NCBI GenBank assembly: GCA_002704825.1
Contig: PAIY01000095.1
Span: 1-46,826, forward strand
Direction: 5' to 3'
DNA length: 46,826 bases
DNA from: Phycisphaeraceae bacterium
GTDB lineage: Bacteria; Planctomycetota; Phycisphaerae; Phycisphaerales; Phycisphaeraceae
Below are positions 1 through 8,339 of this stretch, piece by piece. Numbering within the stretch: position 1 is the stretch's first letter; every line of letters starts with the position of its first letter. Made by a program: the position numbers and the translations under genes. Under the pieces are notes generated by a model. That model made no database searches. It saw nothing but the letters and a program-made list of their open reading frames with translations, and was not told where the DNA came from.

Positions 1-2
1 AG

Positions 3-200
3 ATCGGTAAGCTGACGGGGCTAACCGAACTAGGATTCTGGGAGACCAAGTTAAATGACGAAGCACTCGACTCATTGTCGGGATTGGTTCAGCTGACCAA
101 ACTGAATCTGAAAGCGACGGGGGTCACAGACGCTTCCGTGGCGACGTTGCTGCAGTTCCAAGAGTTGTCGGACCTGAACGTGGCAGGGACGCAATTCACC
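3..200 (+). other. Leucine-rich-repeat coding segment joined in frame to KorA
   Basis: This stretch encodes about two and a half leucine-rich repeats with a period near 24 residues (LTGLTELGF.., LVQLTKLNLKATGVTDASV, FQELSDLNVAGTQFTD), the style with 'TD' after the LxLxxT core that is common in planctomycete repeat proteins. No stop separates it from KorA. The repeat's own GTxxTD signature falls exactly on the GTQFTD motif of KorA. Either a real fusion at a microhomology or, more likely, an assembly chimera. Confidence 0.7.
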
Positions 201-2063
201 GATACCTCCGCGATTTTCGGTAACGACGTGGCGACGCTTCCCGACTTCCCCGCAGAAATTCGCGCGCCTGCCGGCACGGTCGCAGGTGTCTCGGGTTTCC
301 AGATCAACTTTGCAGCGTCCGACATCCACACCCCCGGTGATGAAGTCAACGCGTTGATCGCCATGAACCCAGCTGCTTTCAAAGCTCACATTGATGACGT
401 TCAACAGGGTGGCATCATTGTGGTCAACGAAGATGAATTCACCAAGATCAATCTTCGTAAAGCCGGTTATCCCGAAGGCTACAACCCACTGGACGATGAA
501 AAGTACGACAACAAGTACCGCATCACCAAGGTGCCCATCACCCGACTCAACGAAGAAACACTTTCAGACACCGGCATGTCCGCCAAGGACGTCGGTCGCT
601 GTAAGAACATGTTTGCTCTGGGGCTGATCTACTGGCTGTATCAGCGTCCCATCGACACGACCGTCAGTTATCTCGAAGACTACTTCGGCAAGAAGAAGAA
701 ACTTCCCGCCGTCGCCGAAGCCAACGTCAAAACCCTCAAGGCCGGTTACTTCTTCGGTGAGACCACTGAAATGTTCCCGGTACGGTTCCATGTTGCCCGC
801 GCACCTGTTGCTCCGGGTAAGTACCGTAAAATTGGCGGTAACGAAGCCACTGCCATGGGCCTTGCAACCGCTGCCCAACTCGCTTCCAAGACGCTGGTCT
901 ACTGCTCGTATCCGATTACCCCGGCATCCGACGTGCTTCACAGCCTCGCTGCCATGCGTAACTTCGGCGTCAAGACCTTCCAGGCTGAAGACGAAATCGC
1001 AGCCATGTGTGCTGCCATCGGTGTTTCGTTTGCAGGTCAACTCGGTGTCACCGGTACTTCCGGCCCGGGCTTGGCGCTCAAGTCCGAAGCACTGAACCTC
1101 GCGTTGATGATGGAACTGCCCGTGGTCATCATCAACGTCCAGCGTGGTGGTCCTTCAACCGGCCTGCCAACCAAGACCGAACAGTCCGACCTGCTTCAAG
1201 CGCTTTATGGTCGTAACGGTGATAGCCCCGCAGTCGTCATCGCCGCCCAATCGCCTGGTGACTGTTTCAATACCGCCATCGAAGCATCACGCCTTGCCAT
1301 CAAGTACATGACCCCGGTGATCATGCTTACTGACGGTTACATCGGCAACGGTGCGGAGCCTTGGCGTATTCCCAATGTCGAGGACCTTGAACCCATCGAA
1401 ATCACCCACCCGGTGTATGATGAAAATGTTGAGTGGCATCCGTATCAGCGTGATGAAAACCTTTCGCGTCCCTGGGCTATCCCCGGCACCAAGGGCCTCC
1501 AGCACCGCATCGGTGGTTTGGAAAAAGCACACATCACCGGTAACGTCAGCTACGACTTTGAAAACCACCAATTCATGACCGACCTGCGTCGCATGAAGGT
1601 TGAAAAGGTCGCTGACTCTGTTCCCGACCTGAAGGTTCATGGCGAAGAATCCGGCGACCTGCTGCTCGTGGGCTGGGGCGGTACTTACGGTTCCATCCTC
1701 ACCGCGACGGATCGTGCCCAGGCTGCAGGCAAGAAGGTCTCCTGCATCCACCTGCGTCACCTCAACCCGATGCCCAGGAACCTCAAATCCATCCTTGGCA
1801 ACTTCAAGCAGATCCTGGTGCCTGAACTTAACACCGGTCAGCTCCGCATGATTCTGCGTGGCAAGTTCCTTGTCGATGCACGTGGTCTGAACAAGATCGC
1901 AGGCAAGCCGTTCCTCGTCGAAGAAATCGAAGATGCCATCAAGATCGTTCTGGCTGGCAAACTCGGTGATCGCGAGTATCTCACGCCACGTCTGCACAAG
2001 GTGGATATCAACGATCAGGATATCGATCTTGCCAAGTTTGGAATTAATGCCGTTCGCTTGTAA
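3..2063 (+). CDS. korA: 2-oxoacid:ferredoxin oxidoreductase alpha subunit (KorA-like), N-terminus replaced by leucine-rich repeats
   Basis: Catalytic alpha/gamma chain of a 2-oxoacid (probably 2-oxoglutarate) ferredoxin oxidoreductase, which with KorB makes acyl-CoA, CO2 and reduced ferredoxin in the cytoplasm. From about base 195 the protein is typical KorA: GTQFTDTSAIFGND, FPAEIRAPAGT, then TGTSGPGLALKSEA and NVQRGGPSTGLPTKTEQSDL of the pyrimidine-binding part, and a C-terminal domain with VGWGGTYG. The normal start of the gamma domain, usually carrying a GDSGDG-type glycine motif before GTQFTD, is absent. Instead the frame is open to the window edge and encodes leucine-rich repeats. A TTG at 75 is formally a start but lies inside a repeat and has no ribosome site. 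Downstream korB follows after 66 bases. The KorA identity is secure; the natural 5' end is probably not in this window. Confidence 0.9.
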   Translation: MGKLTGLTELGFWETKLNDEALDSLSGLVQLTKLNLKATGVTDASVATLLQFQELSDLNVAGTQFTDTSAIFGNDVATLPDFPAEIRAPAGTVAGVSGFQINFAASDIHTPGDEVNALIAMNPAAFKAHIDDVQQGGIIVVNEDEFTKINLRKAGYPEGYNPLDDEKYDNKYRITKVPITRLNEETLSDTGMSAKDVGRCKNMFALGLIYWLYQRPIDTTVSYLEDYFGKKKKLPAVAEANVKTLKAGYFFGETTEMFPVRFHVARAPVAPGKYRKIGGNEATAMGLATAAQLASKTLVYCSYPITPASDVLHSLAAMRNFGVKTFQAEDEIAAMCAAIGVSFAGQLGVTGTSGPGLALKSEALNLALMMELPVVIINVQRGGPSTGLPTKTEQSDLLQALYGRNGDSPAVVIAAQSPGDCFNTAIEASRLAIKYMTPVIMLTDGYIGNGAEPWRIPNVEDLEPIEITHPVYDENVEWHPYQRDENLSRPWAIPGTKGLQHRIGGLEKAHITGNVSYDFENHQFMTDLRRMKVEKVADSVPDLKVHGEESGDLLLVGWGGTYGSILTATDRAQAAGKKVSCIHLRHLNPMPRNLKSILGNFKQILVPELNTGQLRMILRGKFLVDARGLNKIAGKPFLVEEIEDAIKIVLAGKLGDREYLTPRLHKVDINDQDIDLAKFGINAVRL

Positions 2064-2129
2064 ACCGCAAACCGCCTTGGGTGTACAACTACAACACAGT
2101 GACACCCGTTAATGCAGAGGAATCCTCTC

Positions 2130-3143
2130 ATGCCCGATAAAGAACTCAACGTACTTAAACCCAAAGATTTCGCATCCGACCAGGACGTCCGTTGGTGCCC
2201 TGGTTGTGGTGACTACGCGATTCTCAACCAGGTCCGACGCATTTGCGCCAAGATCGGTCAGACCCGTGAAAACTCCGTCTTCATCTCCGGCATCGGTTGC
2301 TCAAGCCGTTTCCCGTACTACATGGAAACCTACGGCATGCACTCGATCCACGGACGTGCTCCAGCATTTGCCTCCGGCGTGAAGCTGGCGAACCCCGGCC
2401 TCGACGTCTGGCAGGTCACCGGTGACGGCGACGGCTTGTCCATCGGCGGTAATCACCTGCTGCACGTGCTGCGTCGTAACTTTAACATCAAAATCATGCT
2501 CTTTAACAACCGGATTTACGGTCTGACCAAGGGCCAGTATTCCCCGACATCCGAAGAAGGCAAGAAGACCAAGTCTTCACCGATGGGTGCCATCGACATG
2601 CCACTCTCACCTTTGAGTGTCGCCTTGGCTGCCGAAGCCAGCTTCGTCGCCCGTGCGGTGGACGTGGATAAAGACCTTGGCAATGTTCTGGAACGTGCAG
2701 CCAAGCATGAAGGTTCGGCCTTTGTCGAAATCTACCAGGACTGCAACGTCTTCAACCATCATGCCTTCAAGTATGCCACCGACAAGGACTCCAAGGAAGA
2801 TCACATTCTCCGCCTGGAACATGGCAAGCCCATGATCTTCGGTAAAGACCGTGATAAAGGTATCTGGCTCGACGGTAACCGTAAGCCCCGCGTCGTGGAA
2901 CTGGGTAAAGGTATCCAGGCAGACGACCTGCTTTTCCATGATGAACATGACGAGTCGCTCTCGTTCCTGCTCTCACGTATGACCTATCCTGAGTTCCCCG
3001 AACCCATGGGTGTGTTCTACCAGATCGAAGACGAATGCTACGAAAACCTGCTGCAGAAGCAGGTCGACGATGCCATCGAAGCCAAGGGTAAACCTGACCT
3101 TCAGGCACTCTTTAACTCCGGCGACATCTTCGAAGTCAAATAA
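2130..3143 (+). CDS. korB: 2-oxoacid:ferredoxin oxidoreductase beta subunit (KorB)
   Basis: Thiamine-diphosphate-binding beta chain that pairs with KorA. The 337-residue protein has the family hallmarks WCPGCGDYAIL near residue 23, GIGCSSRFPYY, the TPP/Mg region GDGDGLSIGGNHL and NNRIYGLTKGQYSPTS, which defines the 2-oxoglutarate/2-oxoacid KorB group. The ATG at 2130 is chosen because AGAGGA lies 7-8 bases upstream; an in-frame ATG at 2112 would put that site inside the gene. It follows korA in one operon and ends at a strong terminator. No separate ferredoxin-type subunit is present. Confidence 0.95.
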   Translation: MPDKELNVLKPKDFASDQDVRWCPGCGDYAILNQVRRICAKIGQTRENSVFISGIGCSSRFPYYMETYGMHSIHGRAPAFASGVKLANPGLDVWQVTGDGDGLSIGGNHLLHVLRRNFNIKIMLFNNRIYGLTKGQYSPTSEEGKKTKSSPMGAIDMPLSPLSVALAAEASFVARAVDVDKDLGNVLERAAKHEGSAFVEIYQDCNVFNHHAFKYATDKDSKEDHILRLEHGKPMIFGKDRDKGIWLDGNRKPRVVELGKGIQADDLLFHDEHDESLSFLLSRMTYPEFPEPMGVFYQIEDECYENLLQKQVDDAIEAKGKPDLQALFNSGDIFEVK

Positions 3144-3167
3144 GACTTCAAACCAACCAATCAAAAG

Positions 3168-3208
3168 AAAACCGCGTGCGAATCCTACGATTCCCACGCG
3201 GTTTTTTT
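3168..3208 (+). terminator. Intrinsic terminator of korAB
   Basis: GC-rich stem ACCGCGTG / CACGCGGT with a loop of about 13 bases, followed by a run of seven T, 25 bases after the korB stop. It is preceded by an A-rich stretch, so it could also act weakly on the opposite strand. Confidence 0.9.
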
Positions 3209-3260
3209 GTTTTGATCAACGCAGGTTATTGCAAATTGCACCCACATACTGGAACTAAAG

Positions 3261-3282
3261 CCCGGGGGGGCTAACCCCCGGG
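3261..3282. repeat. GC-rich hairpin, REP-like
   Basis: Perfect 8-bp stem CCCGGGGG / CCCCCGGG with a 6-base loop, in the convergent gap between korB and the ADP-ribosylglycohydrolase gene. No T-run follows, so it is not a classical terminator. It resembles a REP-like palindrome, but no second copy is seen in this window. Confidence 0.5.
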
Positions 3283-3332
3283 ACGTTGCGTTAACAAATG
3301 CGCAGCAACCTCATTAACTCACAACCCTTCCA

Positions 3333-4814
3333 TCACTTCTCCTCACTGCCAAACTGCACATCCACCATCCAATGCCGATTTTCATCCGCGACAATGAACG
3401 CAAACTCATGAGGTACCCGTGTCGGGCGGATCAATTGCACCGTCACGCGATGCCAACCCGCTTTGGCATTTTCGATCACCGGCGTATTCACACTGCATCG
3501 ATGAATTGCCGGATTAAACCGCCTGCCATGCGTCTGTTCGTAAATCAGTTTGCCATCCACCCAGAGCTTTACGCCACCTTCCCAGACCGGCAAAATGCGA
3601 AAGCTTCGATCTTGGGGTAACTGTACATTGGTCTGCAATATCAGTGTGTCCGGCTGCGTGTTGGGCCAGATCGCAGGCAAGTTGAAAAACGCACCATCAG
3701 CAAAAATATGCTCCGACGCATCAGTCATCTGTGGCTCAGTTTCAAGCAGTGCATTCTTGGACATCGTCTTGAACTTAACCGGAACCTGATAGGGCGACTT
3801 GATTGGCTCAATCACCGGCAAGTTAAACGGCCTGTCAATCGTTGGTAGATCAGTCATGTCATCAGCCTGCTCAGCCAATTTCATCACGCGATCCGTTAAT
3901 TCATAAACATCCTTGGGCGCATCAAAACCAAACACGCCCTTGCTCGTCACCACATTGGTGGCAATGTCCACCTTGGCGTTGGCAAAGATGTACTCCGCGC
4001 CTTGGATAATGCCAATGATCGATCCCGCTGTTGCAGCCGTACAGTCCACGTCATAGCCACATGCCGATGCATCGAGGATACATTTAAGAAAGTCACCGCC
4101 ACCATAAAGCAAGCCGGCAATGGTAAAGGTAATGTTCTGGACGCAGTCAGTGAAATTGTGATGCTGGAAGTCCGCCAGAATTTTCTCGCGGGTTTCACGC
4201 AGTGATTTACCATCAGCATGCAATTGGACGGTTAATTGCACCGCACGTTTCATCACACTGTGATCCGGGATAAAAGCCAAACCCTGGTCGATGATCTTGT
4301 GCAGGTCCGATTCCTCAAAGGCAATGGATTCCATACAGGCAAAGAGTACTTCACCCCAGACCGACTCATCCCAGTGATCAACCTGGGCATCCAGATACGC
4401 ATAATAACCAGCGACTTCAGGCCGACCCGGGAAGATGCAGCCCCAGATTTCACTACGAATCGGCGAGCCCATGCCGTTGGTAAACCAGTTGTTGAAGATG
4501 CCGGTGGCCGGGGGCTTGAGTCCCATTTTCAGATTGGCCATCGCAACACCGTATTCATCAAACGGGAACTTGACGTGGTTAAGCCATGCATCACCCATGT
4601 CATCTGCTGTAATCCTTAGACCACGCTGTTCGAGTTGATGCAGCCAAACCAGTTGCAGGTCCAGATCGTCATTGTCGATATTGACCTTGGGATATTCGTA
4701 AGGCAGATCCAGGAAGTTGGTATTACCCTCAAGCGGTCCGCCGATGGTCCCACCAATGGATTTACCTATCCAGCAACCGAGCATTTTGTCTTTGTAATCC
4801 GTGCGAAGTGTCAT
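3333..4814 (-). CDS. ADP-ribosylglycohydrolase-fold protein with C-terminal beta-sandwich-like extension
   Basis: 493-residue protein whose first ~300 residues have the ADP-ribosylglycohydrolase (DraG/ARH) fold signature: start MLGCWIGKSIGGTIGGPLEG, an IDNDDLDLQ motif in the place of the usual DD metal site, and DVDCTAATAGSIIGIIQG in the place of DTDTxAAxxGAxxG. The metal motif is thus altered (DTDT to DVDC), so the activity may differ from removal of ADP-ribose from protein. Residues ~345-493 form an extra domain rich in W, G and beta-type sequence (WEGGVKLWVDGKLIY), like a ligand- or carbohydrate-binding sandwich. It is divergent from the LacI-type gene with a shared control region, so it is probably substrate-induced. 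No signal peptide is visible. Confidence 0.8.
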   Translation of the reverse strand: MTLRTDYKDKMLGCWIGKSIGGTIGGPLEGNTNFLDLPYEYPKVNIDNDDLDLQLVWLHQLEQRGLRITADDMGDAWLNHVKFPFDEYGVAMANLKMGLKPPATGIFNNWFTNGMGSPIRSEIWGCIFPGRPEVAGYYAYLDAQVDHWDESVWGEVLFACMESIAFEESDLHKIIDQGLAFIPDHSVMKRAVQLTVQLHADGKSLRETREKILADFQHHNFTDCVQNITFTIAGLLYGGGDFLKCILDASACGYDVDCTAATAGSIIGIIQGAEYIFANAKVDIATNVVTSKGVFGFDAPKDVYELTDRVMKLAEQADDMTDLPTIDRPFNLPVIEPIKSPYQVPVKFKTMSKNALLETEPQMTDASEHIFADGAFFNLPAIWPNTQPDTLILQTNVQLPQDRSFRILPVWEGGVKLWVDGKLIYEQTHGRRFNPAIHRCSVNTPVIENAKAGWHRVTVQLIRPTRVPHEFAFIVADENRHWMVDVQFGSEEK

Positions 4815-4847
4815 GATGTGTGTCCTGTATGCGTGTAGTAGAACTAA

Positions 4848-4865
4848 ACTGGAAACGATTCCAGT
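4848..4865. promoter_or_regulatory. LacI-family operator
   Basis: Near-perfect 18-bp palindrome ACTGGAAACGATTCCAGT with the central CG typical of LacI/GalR operators. It overlaps the -10 box of the leftward promoter by three bases, an ideal place for repression by the divergently encoded regulator. Confidence 0.75.
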
Positions 4866-4891
4866 ATTGCGGTATTTGTTTTATAAGTCAA
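4863..4891 (-). promoter_or_regulatory. Promoter of the ADP-ribosylglycohydrolase-like gene
   Basis: On the minus strand TTGACT (4891-4886), a 17-base spacer and AATACT (4868-4863). The operator starts within the -10 box and covers the expected transcription start. Confidence 0.6.
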
Positions 4892-4963
4892 GTATTATTG
4901 CCGCTGAAATTTGAATGTTTTACCAGATATATCTGTTGACATGTTTTTGAGGTAAGGTTTCCA

Positions 4964-4992
4964 TTTACGTGTATGTAAAAGATGCCTATAAT
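4964..4992 (+). promoter_or_regulatory. Promoter of the LacI-family gene
   Basis: TTTACG (4964-4969), a 17-base spacer and a consensus TATAAT (4987-4992). The -10 box ends 8 bases before the ATG at 5001 and no Shine-Dalgarno sequence is present, so the mRNA is probably leaderless. Confidence 0.6.
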
Positions 4993-5000
4993 TGGATTTG

Positions 5001-6035
5001 ATGACAAGAACCAAGCAGACAGCCAAGACCGGAATTGTTGCCATCGCCAAGGTTGCAGGTGTTGCGCCTTCGACGGTGTCCCGATTTTTCAATAACGGGC
5101 AGGTGTCCGCCAAGACACGGGCCAAGATTGAAAAAGCCGTTGAGAAAACCGGCTATCGACCTGATGCCCGAGCAGCATCACTACGTCGCGGCTCAACAAA
5201 TCGCATCGGGGTGATTCTGCCTGACGCTGGGAATCCGGCATACAGTAATGCGATGCGTGTGTTTCATGACCAGCTTCGCGAGCATGGTTATTCGATGGTG
5301 CTAGGCTGCACCTATGGTTCGGTGGAGGAAGAACACAAGCTTCTGCAATTCATGCAACAGGATCATGTGGATGGCATCATTCTCTACACCTGTGAAGGTC
5401 CGCAGGATGATTTGAGTCATCAGACACTCAAGCAACTTTTCGATCAGAAAACGCCAGTGGTCTATGTGGGCAAGCAAAATCCACTCTTGCCAATGGATAA
5501 TCTGAGTGTTGATAATCGACTGGGGATCACCAAGGCTGTGCGTTATCTCAAGCGAATCGGCAAGCGACATATCACATTTCTTTCCGGTGATACCTGTAAC
5601 TGGGCTTATCAGCAGCGCGTGGATAGTTTCAAGCGTGCGATGAAAGCTGCAAAACTCAAGTGCCCCAGTCAAGCCATCCTGGCTCAGGGAACCTCATCCG
5701 TGGAGACCGGTGGTGCTTTACTCCCCAAACTCATGGAGCAGATGCCACAAACAGAAGCGGTTGTCTGTAGTAATGATCTGATGGCCATTGGGGCGATGTA
5801 TGCAGCGATTCAGATGGGACTCAAAGTGCCTGAGAATCTGGCGGTGATTGGCTTTGACGATATCCAGATGGCAACGTTGGTCCGCCCACAGTTAACCACT
5901 CTCCGCCAACCCATCACCGAGATCGCCCAGCAGACCTGCCAATTTCTCTTGAATCGTTTGACTGGTATGTCGGATGAAAAAACGCCGCAAAGTCTGCTGA
6001 TCGAACCTGAACTGGTGGTGCGGGAAAGTGCGTAA
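5001..6035 (+). CDS. LacI-family transcriptional regulator
   Basis: Sugar-responsive DNA-binding repressor, 344 residues. Residues ~10-33 form the helix-turn-helix with VAGVAPSTVSRFFNN, followed by the hinge region and a periplasmic-binding-protein-like effector domain beginning NRIGVILPD, and ending with the conserved IGFDDI and LTTLRQP motifs. The ATG at 5001 is preferred over a TTG at 4992, which lies inside the -10 region. The operator palindrome in the intergenic region suggests that it controls the divergent ADP-ribosylglycohydrolase-like gene. The inducer cannot be read from the sequence. Confidence 0.93.
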   Translation: MTRTKQTAKTGIVAIAKVAGVAPSTVSRFFNNGQVSAKTRAKIEKAVEKTGYRPDARAASLRRGSTNRIGVILPDAGNPAYSNAMRVFHDQLREHGYSMVLGCTYGSVEEEHKLLQFMQQDHVDGIILYTCEGPQDDLSHQTLKQLFDQKTPVVYVGKQNPLLPMDNLSVDNRLGITKAVRYLKRIGKRHITFLSGDTCNWAYQQRVDSFKRAMKAAKLKCPSQAILAQGTSSVETGGALLPKLMEQMPQTEAVVCSNDLMAIGAMYAAIQMGLKVPENLAVIGFDDIQMATLVRPQLTTLRQPITEIAQQTCQFLLNRLTGMSDEKTPQSLLIEPELVVRESA

Positions 6036-6124
6036 ATCTTTTGTGAGATTTTATTTGCCCACTGACTTGTCAAGCTTCAAACAATCCGTATAATGATTCG
6101 CCTAATTGGTGCATGCCAACAAGG

Positions 6125-6198
6125 GCACCCATAGCTCAATTGGATAGAGCGGCGGTCTACGGAACCGCAGGTTTCAGGTTCGAATCCTGATGGGTGTA
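6125..6198 (+). tRNA. tRNA-Arg (anticodon ACG)
   Basis: Full cloverleaf of 74 bases: acceptor GCACCCA / TGGGTGT, D-stem GCTC/GAGC, anticodon stem GCGGT/ACCGC with loop CTACGGA (anticodon ACG), T-stem TCAGG/CCTGA with loop TTCGAAT, discriminator A. CCA is not encoded. A terminator follows directly. Confidence 0.95.
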
Positions 6199-6208
6199 TT
6201 TTTCATAA

Positions 6209-6249
6209 AAAGCTCCGAACCAGAGTCCAGGCTGATCGGGGCTTTTTTT
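6209..6249 (+). terminator. Terminator after tRNA-Arg
   Basis: Stem AAAGCTCCG / CGGGGCTTT (one G-U pair) followed by T7, eleven bases after the tRNA. Confidence 0.8.
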
Positions 6250-6276
6250 ACGCGCGAATTGTGTGTCATTGGCCTG

Positions 6277-7053
6277 TTATCGGTTGTTCTGCCGGTATTG
6301 GCCGGGGGCTTTGCCAGTGACTTGCTTGAATCGTCGTGAGAATTGCTGGACATCGGCAAATCCACATATCGCGGGCAGTGCTTTGAGCGGTAACTGTGAG
6401 TTGAGCAGCAGATCACAGGCATGTTCAATGCGCAATTCCGTTAACGCCTGGTAAATCGTCATGTCATAGTGTTCACGATAAACATGCCGCAGATAGTCGA
6501 GGCTGATGTCCAGGGCATTTGCGACTTGTTGAAGTTGCTGAATCTCACGCCAATGGGTCCGAAGATAGCTGTGTGCCATATCCGCCATTTCCTGTCGACG
6601 GGTGATGGGTTGGTTGCGTGGTTCAAAACGTTGTCCCAATCTCAGTATCTCCAGGAGAGCAGCGGTTAATCGGTGATCCGCAATTTGCTGTTCCTGAGCG
6701 GTCTGAGGTTTTGGCAAGGTGGATAGGGCCTTTAGCTCTGTAGCTGGATAATGATTGGGGGTAACAGGGTAGGAACAGGCATGGTTGATACGTCGCGTGA
6801 GTTGGCGATGGGCGGTGAAAAGGATGCAGCAGTCAATGCCATCGGTCTGCTGGTTTTGGCGATGGTATTCACCGATGGGCGTGATTTGAATCTCTGAGTC
6901 ATTGAAGCGTAGATTGCCATAGGTATCCGTCAAAACCGTGCCTGCTCCGATCTGGTGGTAGACCAGTTCCATGGCATGATGCTGATGTCGACTGCCGGCT
7001 CCCTGCGGAACCTCTGCCTGCCAGCCAAGTGTGAATTGAGCCAAATTTGCCAT
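6277..7053 (-). CDS. AraC-family transcriptional regulator
   Basis: 258-residue regulator. The N-terminal ~140 residues are a cupin-like sensing domain (HQHHAMELVYHQIGAGT). Residues ~155-255 hold two helix-turn-helix motifs, ending in the AraC signature GFADVQQFSRRFKQVTGKAPGQYRQ. It is transcribed divergently from the dehydrogenase at 7245, which together with the following oxidoreductase is its likely target. The ligand is unknown. Confidence 0.92.
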   Translation of the reverse strand: MANLAQFTLGWQAEVPQGAGSRHQHHAMELVYHQIGAGTVLTDTYGNLRFNDSEIQITPIGEYHRQNQQTDGIDCCILFTAHRQLTRRINHACSYPVTPNHYPATELKALSTLPKPQTAQEQQIADHRLTAALLEILRLGQRFEPRNQPITRRQEMADMAHSYLRTHWREIQQLQQVANALDISLDYLRHVYREHYDMTIYQALTELRIEHACDLLLNSQLPLKALPAICGFADVQQFSRRFKQVTGKAPGQYRQNNR

Positions 7054-7244
7054 TGCTTAGTTTCTGGTTATACGGATTGATCGCTTTTTCATTCTTATAT
7101 CATAGCGATAAATATCTTAAATTGGCATGGTGATTTTTGCTAAAAGCCAGAATGGGTAAAAAATGAGCCGCTCTGGCCATGGATTAATAGGGCTATCCAT
7201 TGCTATCCTTTTCTCATCACAAACGATCAAGAAAGGAATGGATT

Positions 7245-8282
7245 ATGACTCGCGCACTTTGCTATGCCGCACCACGCCAAGCCAGTATTGTTTCATCAGA
7301 TCAGCCCAAGGCACAGGGCAAAACCAGTATCGCCAAGACGCTGATGACTTCGATCAGTGCGGGTACGGAGATGGGTTTCTACCGCGGGACAGCGCCGCAG
7401 TTGTCGGGTGTCTGTGATCACAACGGTTTGTTTGCCACAAAGGAAAATGCGATCAGCTATCCGATGCAATCCGATAAGCCCGGCGTCTGGTGGATGGGAT
7501 ATTCTGCTGTCGGTGAGATTATGGAGGTTGGACCAGAGGAGACCGAACTGAAACTCGGGGATAAGGTTTGGTGTCAGACGGGGCATAAGACGTTTATGGC
7601 ATCGGATAGCTTTCTGAAACTGCCCGATGATGTGGATGTTGAAAATGCGACGTTTCTGGCATTACTGAATATCACCTTCAACGGCATGCTTGATGCAGGG
7701 GTGAAGCTGCTTGATGATGTGGTGATTCTTGGGATGGGGACGTTGGGGCAGATGCTGCTTCAGATGTGTCAACACAGCGGCGCCAAAGTCATTGCTGTGG
7801 ACTACCTGGATTCACGTCTGGAATTAGCATCCAAGTTTGGGGCGGATGTCACATTTAACCCTCAAAAACAGGGGGATTTGGGCCAATTCGTCCAACAACA
7901 CACCAACGGACGCGGGGCGGATGTCGTCATCGAAGTTTCAGGGAACGTCAAGGCACTCAGTGATGCCATTCGTTGTGCATCAGTTGATGGGACGGTCACG
8001 GTGCTGTCATTTTATCAAGGTGGTGCAGACTCCCTGATGCTGGGCCAGGAGTTTCATCACAAACGGATTCGTCTGCGTTCATCCCAAATCAATCACATCA
8101 ATCCTGCACTGAGTAACCTCTATGACAACCCAAGACGGCAGGATCAGGCATTACAACTTTTAACCATGCTTGATCTCAAGCCGTTGATCTCGCATCGTGT
8201 GGCGTTTGATGACCTGCCTGAAGCGCTTGGCATGATTGATCAGAACCCTTCGCAGTGTCAGTCGGTGGTGGTCACCTACTGA
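7245..8282 (+). CDS. Medium-chain dehydrogenase/reductase (zinc-type alcohol dehydrogenase superfamily)
   Basis: 345-residue NAD(P)-dependent oxidoreductase of the medium-chain superfamily. It shows the SAGTEMGFYRG N-terminal motif, a GroES-like fold with KLGDKVWCQTGH, and a Rossmann motif GMGTLGQMLLQ with an acidic VDYLDSR end, suggesting NAD. The catalytic Cys-His and four-Cys structural zinc motifs are not evident, so it resembles the group associated with sugar or polyol catabolism rather than classical ADH. The ATG at 7245 has AAAGGA 7 bases upstream; an upstream TTG at 7200 was rejected. It precedes a Gfo/Idh/MocA gene by 57 bases. Confidence 0.88.
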   Translation: MTRALCYAAPRQASIVSSDQPKAQGKTSIAKTLMTSISAGTEMGFYRGTAPQLSGVCDHNGLFATKENAISYPMQSDKPGVWWMGYSAVGEIMEVGPEETELKLGDKVWCQTGHKTFMASDSFLKLPDDVDVENATFLALLNITFNGMLDAGVKLLDDVVILGMGTLGQMLLQMCQHSGAKVIAVDYLDSRLELASKFGADVTFNPQKQGDLGQFVQQHTNGRGADVVIEVSGNVKALSDAIRCASVDGTVTVLSFYQGGADSLMLGQEFHHKRIRLRSSQINHINPALSNLYDNPRRQDQALQLLTMLDLKPLISHRVAFDDLPEALGMIDQNPSQCQSVVVTY

Positions 8283-8339
8283 GTTGAGCAAAAATCGGTT
8301 ATGTTGTTGATGGTTTTATTCAAATAATCTCAAACCCAA

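Noticed and set aside
6125..6198. tRNA-Arg as an integration site of a genomic island
   Set aside because: No integrase and no direct repeat of the tRNA 3' end was seen downstream.
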